Assembly: GCF_036898095.1 (NCBI RefSeq)
Contig: NC_090725.1
Coordinates: 207,929,204-207,993,203, forward strand
Direction: 5' to 3'
Length of the DNA stretch: 64,000 bases
From: Palaemon carinicauda
Lineage: Eukaryota; Arthropoda; Malacostraca; Decapoda; Palaemonidae
Under the pieces are notes generated by a model, which worked only from the letters and a program-made list of their open reading frames with translations, made no database searches and had not been told where the DNA came from. This document shows, piece after piece, positions 55,079-64,000 of this stretch; positions within the stretch are counted from its first letter, which is position 1, and each line of letters starts with the position of its first letter. Position numbers and translations under genes: made by a program.

Positions 55079-56500
55079 ATGGATGCTTCGTTAACAGAGT
55101 TATCGTACCGCGTGGTGGACGAGCATGAGGCACAGCAGTCTCCGACCTGTTATTATCTTATGGATGAGCTTCTTATCAGGAAGCATAGGCCCGCCAATAT
55201 CCCTGGAAATGCCGAATGGGGGATATATTGTCAGATACTAATTCCCACACCATTGAAAAGACAGGTGATCGCGGTAGCACACGAGACGAGATATATGGTG
55301 ATAAGGAAGACAACGGAGAAGATAATGAAACACTTTTTCTGGCCTGGCGTGCATAAGAACGTGAGCCAGTTTTGCCGTGCATGTCACATATATCAAATGG
55401 CTGGAAAGCCTAACGAGTACATTAAGAAAGCTCCCTTACACCCAATAGAAGCGCGAGGAAAACCCTTCTGCAAGGTAATGATTGACATTGTGGGACCTTT
55501 ACCAAGGACGAAAAAAGGACACGAATATATGTTAATCTTGATGAGTCCAGTATCAAGATACCCATAAGCCATACACGTCAGGAACATCAGTGCTAAAATA
55601 ATCTCTGAGAAGTTACCAGACTCTTTTACCAAGTTTGGTATACCGGAAATCGTTCAAAGTGACCGCGGAACGAACTTCACGTCAAAATTATTTCAGGATG
55701 TAATGAAACTCTTGTATATAAAACAACAACTATTAACTGCTTATCATCTGGAAACCCAAGGTGCATTAGAGAGGTTTCATCAAACGTTAAAAAGGATGTT
55801 AACGAAGTTCTGCAACAAAACGGGGAATGAATGGGACATCGGACTACCGTTGATCTTATTTGAGTTACATAATTCTTAGCAAGAAAGCATGGGCTGTAGC
55901 CTGAATGAAATGGTATTTTGATGAGAAGTACGAGAACCGATTAATATGTTAGCAGAAAATGGGAAGGACTGAAAGGAAACGGATGGAGAATATGTCAAGA
56001 ATTTGAGGAAAAGGATCGGCGAAATAAGAAAATTCTCCCTAGAAAACCTAAAGCTGAGTCAAGAAAAATGAAGAAAAGACTCAATATGTAAAGTAAGGAC
56101 AGACAGTTTTCGATAGGACCACAGATATTAATTTTCCTGACCACAAGGAGATTCCCAGTCACCAACAAGTTTCAAGGACCATTCAAGATTTTAGAGAAGA
56201 TCAGTGACCTGACCTACATTATCGAAAACCCAGGACGAAGGAAAAGTCCAAGGAAAGTACACGTCAACCCACTGAAACCCTATTTGAGTGGAAACGAGAC
56301 TGAAGCTTCACAAGTATATATGACGCAAACCATACCATCCACAGATGATGACGACAGATATGAGGTAGGGGTTGTAAGCAAAGTAAATAATTCATCTACC
56401 ATTCGGAATTTGGGAAAGAAATTAATTCATTTGGACCGGGAGCAACAAGAAGAAGAATTAAGCCTGAAATTGTCTTGGACATCCCGAAACAAACTAACGT
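55079..56500 (+). pseudogene. Gypsy-4 integrase with all three catalytic acidic residues visible
   Basis: Zinc region: AHETRYMVIRKTTEKIMKHF then FCRACHIYQ. The C-x2-C pair is intact while the second His of the H-H pair is not seen. Core: CKVMIDIVGPLPRTKKGHEY (first Asp, about 55486), VQSDRGTNFTSKLF (second Asp, about 55660) and THE-type HLETQGALERFHQTLKRM (Glu, about 55770). A stop at about 55565 and others after 55870 break the frame. The C-terminal part (about 56100-56290) ends in RKSPRKVHVNPLKPY, and a linker frame runs to 56500. It lies upstream of RT. Confidence 0.88.
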
Positions 56501-56519
56501 GACGAACAATGATATATTC

Positions 56520-57060
56520 CTTAAAACAACAGACAGACCATTTAAACAACATGCCTGTCGACTGTCACCATATCGCCAAGAAGTAATGGACTATTTGTTA
56601 CAAAAAGGGATTAGCCGAACAAAGTTCTAGCCCTTACAGTTCTCCATGCTTGCTCATGAAAAAACCGGACAGATCTTTTAGGATATGTACGGACTACCGA
56701 AAGTTGAACTCTATCAATGTGGCCGATAATTATCCATTGCCGCTCACCGACCAACAACTCTACAATATCGGACAAGCGAGGTTCATCTCCAAGATCGACT
56801 TGTTAAAAGGCTATTATCAAATTCCTTTGACTGCAACGCAAAACTGTTATCAGCTTTTATAACCACGTTTGTGTTATATCAATACACCGTCATGCCATTT
56901 GATCTAATGGAGACCCCCGCTACTTTTCAACGTTTGATGGATAACCTTCTAGGATTGGTAGAAGGAATAGGCATATATCTTGAAGATATTGTGGTATATT
57001 CTTTTGACATGGGAAGAACATCTCGGAATCCTCAAAAAGCTGGATTTGTGATTTGAAGTA
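56520..57060 (+). pseudogene. Gypsy-4 reverse transcriptase, downstream of integrase, YLED box
   Basis: MKKPDRSFRICTDYRKLNSI (56650), ARFISKIDLLKGYYQIPLT (about 56778-56830), a frameshift near 56860, then YQYTVMPFDLMETPATFQRL and GIYLEDIVVYS (56970-57002). The usual Y-L-D-D is YLED (codons 56976-56987). The thumb is frameshifted. Fingers, palm and box spacing are otherwise normal for Ty3/Gypsy. Confidence 0.88.
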
Positions 57061-57260
57061 GGAAGAGGGCTGATGGCACCGGTAGCCGCTAACATCAAGG
57101 GATTAAGGAAAGCATCACCCACACACCCCAACGAGGAACCCATTACAAGGCTTTTCAGGGATGGCAGGATTCTATTGATGTTTTTGCCCGAACTTTTCGG
57201 CTGTAGTCGCTCCCTTGACAGATTTGACTAGCCCCAAGGAAAAATTTTGTATGGACCAGC

Positions 57261-57740
57261 GTGTGTCAGGAATCCTTCGACAGGATAAAGACCATATTAA
57301 CTTCAAAACCGATACTACGAGCACCTGATTTCAACAAGAAATTTCTTATCCGAGTGGATGCATTGGATAACGGGATTGGAGCTGTTTTATTGCAAGAGGA
57401 CAAGGAAGGAATTCTTTGCCCTATTTGTTTCATGCAGTCATCTCTGAAGAAACATCTGCGAGCCTACTCGACAGTTGAAGAGGAACTAATAGCGTTAGTC
57501 ACAGTGATAAACAAGTTTGAGGTCTATGTGAATTGACCACCAAATGAAAAGATTAGAGTGTATTCGGATCATAATTCTTTAACTTTTGTGAATAACATGA
57601 AAAATTATAATCAAAGGTTAACTAGGTGGTCATTAGGTTTGCAACCGTATTGTATTAATGTAAATCAAATATCAGGTACAGATAACTTGATTACAAATTA
57701 TCTATCTCGGGCTGAATTGATGGATTCAGGCCCGGAATAA
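57261..57740 (+). pseudogene. Gypsy-4 RNase H
   Basis: APDFNKKFLIRVDALDNGIG leads into AVLLQED (first catalytic Asp in RVDA), then HLRAYSTVEEELIALV (catalytic Glu), a stop at 57534, and VYSDHNSLTFVNNMK with LTRWSLGLQPYCINVNQISG and NYLSRAE to 57740. All main metal-binding residues seem present, and only the one stop breaks it. It is followed directly by the 3' LTR, so no integrase follows RNase H. Confidence 0.88.
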
Positions 57741-57754
57741 ATAATCTTTTTTGG

Positions 57755-58176
57755 TGTCAGCTATCTTAAGAAGCTGGTTTAGTGTAGAGTAAATACAATA
57801 GTTTATTCATGGTTTATTTATATGTATGTCATTTGTGCATTAAAGAGATGAATAGCTAGCTCTTAAGATAAGCTCCTCTCGTGTAAATGTAAGTATATTA
57901 TGTAAATTATGTGAGACTTTCATCGTTAATTTCATTGTATTCTTTATTCAAATCAGTATATTTAGATATATGTTATTTTTAAGAATTAACTTTTTATTTC
58001 ACGTATTCTTATTACCAAGTCTTACGTAATTTATTTGAGAGTGTTATGTGACCATATGAAATATGAGCAAGGGTTTATGGAATGTACTTTGATATTTTAT
58101 GAGGCATTGTATCATGTTTGTGAGAGAACATGCAATTGTTTTGGTTACCATGTGCTTTGGAATTTTTGCAAAAAAG

Positions 58177-58185
<9 letters not shown>
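57755..58185 (+). repeat. Gypsy-4 3' LTR, truncated
   Basis: Matches the first 410 bp of the 5' LTR (for example TGAATAGCTAGCTCTTAAGA, TTTCATCGTTAATTTCATTG and ACCATGTGCTTTGGAATTTT), then breaks at an A-run and TA tract. The remaining 0.9 kb of the LTR is missing. Confidence 0.85.
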
Positions 58186-58557
<372 letters not shown>

Positions 58558-61500
58558 TATATCACGTGTCTGTGTACCCATCGCCGCCAGCAGGCGCTAC
58601 AGCTACAACATCGTAATATGAACAATATTTCAAGAAGAAAGTACAGTAGTTTATTAAGTAACGTAATCCGAGTTAGCGTTTACGACGCATCTTCAACCTC
58701 TTAAACTTCTGTTATGAAATTTCCTGCGTATCCCTGAGATTTGCAACGTATCTAACTCATAATTAAGATGTAGCTTTGTAATATCTAAAAGGGACGTTCG
58801 TTATATAAACAATATAAAGACAAATCTAATGATATATTTTTAATAACAGCTTTTCTTTTTTGTTATAATTGGATTGAAGTCGTAATCTATGCTTAATTAT
58901 TATCAATGCTTGATAACACAGTCTTTATTTATCTTTTGTGTTTGAATAAAGATATGTTTCAAAAGAGTCAACTTCTCGTGGTATTAACAGTTAATCTCTA
59001 CGCAGTTTTCTTACAAATATTTTACTATCTAAATAAAGGTCATCTGCGTGATACAGTATGATAATATACAATTAAAATATGATCTACGTATATATCCTAT
59101 GTCTGTGCTCTTTAACTTGCTATAAAAATCCGTCTCCGATAGAATGACCCAATTACCAAAAACACCAATTTTTATATTTTCCTTGTATTGTACTGAAAAA
59201 GGTACAGAAATAATTGTTATGATCAAAGATGTGGAGTTTACCTGAAATCTATTAACAAAAGAAAAAATGCAAGAACTGATAAGATTGCAAAACTAGCAAG
59301 ATGCGTTTGACAATAGATTCAAATCAGATTCATTTGGATATTAAGCAGTTACTGCAATTAATATTTGCGTATTTATGTATGAAAAGCCCAGTTAGAGGAT
59401 AGTGGTGTAAAAAGACCTTGACTTTTGCCACTTTACAGTATTGATTACTGAATTTTTTTACCATTAGAGTAGCAGCTCATTCACCTGGAATACACACGGG
59501 TCATTAGTTGAGCATTAATCCCAGCATCTTCAAGTCATCATCGGGATTCTGAAGTAGACGTCTGCATTATAAAATACATTTAATGAGCTAAAGTTACATT
59601 GCTGATATTGCTGTCAGCAAGCTTTAAAGCGCTTCAGCCCTGACTCGTGACTCTTGACTGACATCATGTAAACAGACTCTTGTATAAAAAATGGAAAAAA
59701 ATAACAGATGAGCATCACTTAGGAGATACTGATCTTCTACAGTACAAAAGTAAGAAGAATCACATCCTATCTTTGAGGTGACTTATACAGAATTCAATTC
59801 TTTATAACATACGCTACAACGCTTATAATCAACGTTTAAACACGTTCTATCAGTCCAATACTATACAGCATTACTTCCAATACACGTTGCACTTTTGGTA
59901 TTACAGCACAAATTACACATAAAACATAACATCCACATCTTCACTTAATAATTACAGCTACAGTGCTAACAAAATTTCGAAATTCCTTCCTGATGATCAC
60001 TTTGCATAATTTAAGGAGTAATGACAGCTGCATATCATTAACTACGGTCTATAAGGAAATAATTACAAGGAATTGGTCATATCTTTCAGTCTGTTTTGTT
60101 TTAGAGACAGTCTCCTGCTTTGACTGAAATTTTGATTTTTACCAGTTAAGAGTATGGGGTTCAGGGTCCTGTCAAGGGATGAGGTCTTAAAGCAGTTGTT
60201 TTGTGGATGGTATTGACCATCGACTTGTTAAGATTGTACGTGATGCTCATGTCTGAAATCTTTCACTGAATTTTCACGTTTGTTGCTAAGTCTGGAATAT
60301 TGCTGAAAGGTTTCAAGTAATCCATTTTACGTGTAATAAGATTTTATAATAGACCCAATGAAGGTGTGCGAATGTTTTTTCTATCGAAGAGTTTTCCTAA
60401 ATCGGCAATGTTTAGTTATGGCTCCGATTTTGTTTTCCAATCGCATATCCTAGCATAAAAATACAGCATCATTCTTTTTACCAAGGTTCGTTTTTGGTTA
60501 AGGAAAAGCAAGATAAGTTGCAAGTTTATATTGTAAAGCTAAAAGATGTTGCCTCTAATAATGCCTCTACAAGATCGTTAGTTGCAAGCTGTTTGACGCC
60601 GTTGGACATTTTCCTTCCCACGTACCACTGCGTATGACTTACATATTTTCCTAAGTTATATGATAGTATTAAAACATGTCTTATTACCAATATATTTTTT
60701 GGAGTTAGATGTGATATTATTGAAAAATAAGTTTTCTACATTGATTGTGATATTTTTGCTTTACCATTTTTCCTTTTATGTATTATGTTTTCGAACAAAT
60801 AACTAAATTATGTCACTAAGTTATAATAGAATTATAAGTAAATCGTAATTCTGAAAGAAACAGTCAGAAAACATTCCCACTTACCGTAACTATAATTCAA
60901 CCTTTTCCTTCTTTTTATCTATTATATTTTCGAACCAATGGCAATTGTCAGGGTGACAAAATATGTTTGCCTGGCAATTCCCCATACTAGCAGTTTTCCA
61001 CATGGAAGTAGTCCGTATGGAAATTGTCCTCCTGAGAATTATCCGCGCACGGTTCGTATACATTTAATATCTTTCAAACTGTACACTACTCAAAGATTCC
61101 AGCAAAATTCGTATTCTTTTGTCTGCAAGCTTAAATCGCGGTGGTCTCATCGAAAGCTTTTCTGTTTTCCAGCATAACTATTTGATATAGGCCAGTCATA
61201 AATGGGGTGAATAAAAGAAAAAAATAAGGAAAAACTGAAATAAGCCTTATATTCTTCTTAATAAGGTATTTGATAACATTAATTTTAAGCCCATCTATCC
61301 CTTCAGACTCACTTTAGAGAGAAAGATGTCAAGACAACGTAATTTACATGAAATTTTCTATAAAAACTCCTCAATTACTTTTTGTAATAAGTTGCTCCAT
61401 TTTGGTTCCAGAATTGTGAAATTGTTCGCAGCTTGTTTTTCATATTCCCCGGTTCCTGATAATTTAAAAGATTATCTGCTATCTCCCAAAGGTGACCTTC

Positions 61501-61779
61501 CTTCTTTATTTTGGCCTAGCACAGACAATGAATGCTCACTGGCGAAGTTACCACCATTGCTCCCAACTATCCAGCCAATATGTAAAGTTATCAATCATAT
61601 CCATTGATATGCTAATTCCTGCTGCTTAATTAGAAGTTTTGGTTTGCATGAGTCAGCTTTCTTGCTGTACACTGCATAACAAGCTATCTTGCTCAGTAGA
61701 GGAAAATCATGAAATGTATTCCTGATATTTTGAAGAATGATTGTAATAGAGCACATAGTTACTGAAATATTATTCTATT
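58558..61779. other. Unassigned AT-rich sequence
   Basis: No recognisable gene. A 93-codon frame at 61326-61607 has no motif I know, and nothing around it supports coding. A degenerate 15-bp tandem repeat lies at 60970-61044. No LTR or LINE landmarks were seen. Confidence 0.45.
60970..61044. repeat. Degenerate 15-bp tandem repeat (about 5 units)
   Basis: Successive units CCTGGCAATTCCCC, ACTAGCAGTTTTCC, ACATGGAAGTAGTCC, GTATGGAAATTGTCC and TCCTGAGAATTATCC share an ATGG-AA-TT-TCC skeleton at 15-bp spacing, with a related outlier AATGGCAATTGTCAG at about 60937. Confidence 0.65.
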
Positions 61780-63970
61780 GTATTATGATTATTCAATTCC
61801 AGGAGTCATTTCAATCTCCGGCTTTAGAAAATTTTCTAATGTGACATCAATAGGATTACAGTCATCTTTATCAGTAATGATGTCAGCATTTGAACATGAC
61901 AACCCCTTGCAAGAAACACATAAACCAGAAAATCTAAAGCTTGTCTTTTTACAGCTGCATGTGGTAGTCATGTAACCTATGGGGTATTTGCATGATACAA
62001 TGGTGGAGCAGGGTCTTTATCTTTGGTGATTGGTACCAGTCCTTTTGTGGTCACCTTCCAACCTCATTGTGTTGGTGGCATGTCATTTCCTAATGAAACC
62101 AAGCAGCCTCATCTGTTGGAGGCAAAGAAGCGAAAGTGAATTTGATTTCATTCAGTGATTGAGAAAAGCACCGATATCTTAAATCACAAAGGGATTCACA
62201 TTCATTAGACCTATATAACTGAAGAACGAAAGTGTTTCCTACTCCACTAGTTTACTAATCTCTGCAGGATCAGCAGATGGTGCATTAAACATAAAAGCAA
62301 GATCTTGGAGTTCTTCCAACAGGTTTGTGAACTTCACATTTCCTTGTCTAAAAAGGGCAGACATGGTATCAGCTCCATTCGTGTAAGAAAATAATGTTGT
62401 CCTTGATGATTGATCAAAATTTCATGGAGGATGGGGCGTACAATTACCTTTCTGTATTTCCTTTGCTTAGTTTTAAGATGTTTATATAGTCTTTGATTCA
62501 CCCAAGGCTATAAGGATAATTAAAAGAGTCCTATATCTTCTCATACTATTGTTACTAATTTAGCTTTAATTGATTCCTCAATAACAGTACCAAAAATCAG
62601 TAGAGCTTTCGATGATCAATCTAGATTTTCTGGATATCCATCGAATACAATAATGGCATTTCTCTCGTAGTGTTTCTTTAAATACTTAGAGTCCTTGTTT
62701 GAGAACATTTTTCCCTTTCGCCAAATAACCCGATGAATTGGAATTCCTCCGTTAATAGCAAAAATTGTGTATTTCCAACAATTCCTATCACTAAGAGGTT
62801 CAAATACTTCATACATGATGGATTTCTTGGTTTTACATATTCCTACTTCATCAAAAAGGGACATGGAATATGGGGCTGGTTCATGTTCAAAGATAAATTT
62901 GAATAGTTTGTGTGAGTTTTTAGTGAATGAAATTCTTCTAAATAACATCGCAGGCTCAACTGGACAAGCAACATCCTATATCTTTACTTCTGCCATGGCA
63001 GCTCCCAAGGTTTTGATCCTTTTATTACATTTAAACTTTATTTTTGCAAAATTTCTGCCAACAATATTTTACATAGAGCAAACTCAAGCATCATACACAT
63101 TATTAGAATGTTTCTGTATCTCCTATTACATCTGTGGTGATCGATATAATGCTATCAAAATCTGGAAATGGTGTGTTAAATGAGAAATAATATAGAAAAT
63201 GATGAAGGGCTTGGTTGTCTCTTAAAATGGAAGTTTTTCTGGCATCAAAAATTTTTTTCTCATGTGATGTAAGCAACATTATGATATCCCTCAATTTTCT
63301 CTGTGACTCTCAGATTGATAGGCATTCCAAGACCCCATTTGGTTTGCATCGACTCCAATCCTATACCATGAGTCAGTCCAACAAAACTCTTCATTGACTG
63401 TATCAATGTCTGTTCAATGGTCATGTTAGACTAAATCCTGGACCAAAATTTTTCTGGCTGCCTTATAGTAAAAAAAAAAAAAATAGCATAATCTTCAAAT
63501 TCCTTAAGATCAATGCAGTCTTGTAATTACAACTAAGCAGAGTTTGCTTAAAATAAAAATGACCACTAGCATTAAAGTAGGACAGTTGCCTAAGCCATCT
63601 GCTTTGATAAACTTTTACGAGGGTTACCGTTGTAGAGTACTGCACCCAGAGTTTTGTAGTGGTACTTTTACACGTCATCAAACTCAAGGTACCACTGAAC
63701 TTAAAAAGAACATTTAGTTTTACTTCACTATCAATCAATGTGGTACCAATCTCTCGTAAACCTGAGCTTTATTTAAGACAGTGCAGCATCTGCATGTATA
63801 CAGTATATTCTCTGAGTGCTCTTGAATAAGCTTCTGAAGTTAACATTTTGTCAACAGACCCACTTGAATAAACATTACTAAAATTTCTTTTATTGCACTT
63901 ATATTCATGATGAAACCAATTGCACACATTAAGAACAGCAATCAATAAAAAGAAACCACCAAGCCTCACT
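61780..63970 (-). pseudogene. Degenerate copy B of the same uncharacterised protein family, opposite strand
   Basis: Minus-strand pieces in family order: SVDKMLTSEAYSRALREY (about 63860-63800), TTKLWVQYSTTVTLVKVYQS (about 63665-63606) and YFNASGHFYFKQ (about 63575), NTPFPDFDSIISITTDVIGD (about 63175), EPAPYSMSLFDEVG (about 62880), INGGIPIHRVIWRKGKMF and NAIIVFDGYPEN (to 62625), KGLVPITKDKDPAPP (about 62045) and the Cys-rich TTCSCKK, GLCVSCKGLSCSNAD (61965-61880). The order, the VFDGYPEN core and the W-K / Cys-rich tail match copy A in architecture, but sequence identity is low, so they belong to different subfamilies. At least five frame changes or stops. It may continue past the window edge. 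Function unknown. Confidence 0.72.
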
Positions 63971-64000
63971 TAGATGTGAATCTTGACCACATTTTGCAAT

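Noticed and set aside
61326..61607. 93-codon ORF
   Set aside because: No known motif and no supporting context. It may be chance in AT-rich DNA.

Overview
This is eukaryotic, animal-type DNA and almost certainly comes from a large, repeat-rich decapod crustacean genome. That is inferred from very dense (TA)n, (CT)n and (ATT)n microsatellites, from decayed Ty3/Gypsy and LINE copies of a kind I recall from shrimps, prawns and crabs, and from a tRNA-headed SINE whose body I recall from caridean prawns. Nothing looks bacterial, and I see no intact, intron-bearing host gene. Every recognisable coding stretch is a broken retroelement, a degenerate copy of a multicopy gene family, or a fragment.

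Layout. 1-1314: unassigned. 1315-3890: Gypsy-1 (minus strand), decayed and lacking its protease core. 3915-12830: satellite A, about 75 bp per unit, split by a 1.7-kb segment (8705-10440) that holds an acidic ORF and a huge TA tract. 13213-14682: long foldback (palindromic) element. 15860-18640: Gypsy-2, whose 5' end is duplicated head to head as a large inverted repeat. 18640-19620: LINE fragment (minus strand). 21478-30518: the centrepiece, a minisatellite of roughly 280 thirty-bp units lying inside a SINE. The SINE's tRNA-like head remnant is on the left and its body and tail are on the right. Part of it is tandemly duplicated, and it contains 60-bp and 120-bp higher-order repeats. 31501-32437: more copies of the same SINE, one nearly full length. 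37200-41580: Gypsy-3, with diverged LTRs and a six-unit piece of the same 30-bp minisatellite inside its RT region. 41950-44340: LINE 3' remnants. 47284-50334 and 61780-63970: two degenerate copies, in opposite orientation, of an uncharacterised animal protein family with a VVFDG core and a Cys-rich tail. 51605-58185: Gypsy-4, in which integrase lies upstream of reverse transcriptase.

How the parts relate. The window records repeat evolution rather than a working gene system. A hairpin-forming 30-bp segment inside a SINE expanded into about 8.7 kb, was duplicated together with its flank, homogenised into local higher-order repeats, and turned up again inside an unrelated Gypsy element. LTR ends and SINE heads repeatedly lie next to (CT)n(TA)n tracts. 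All four Gypsy copies carry frameshifts or stops, and three of the four have lost RT active-site identity. Family names rest on residues visible here plus recall of those families. No database search was possible.
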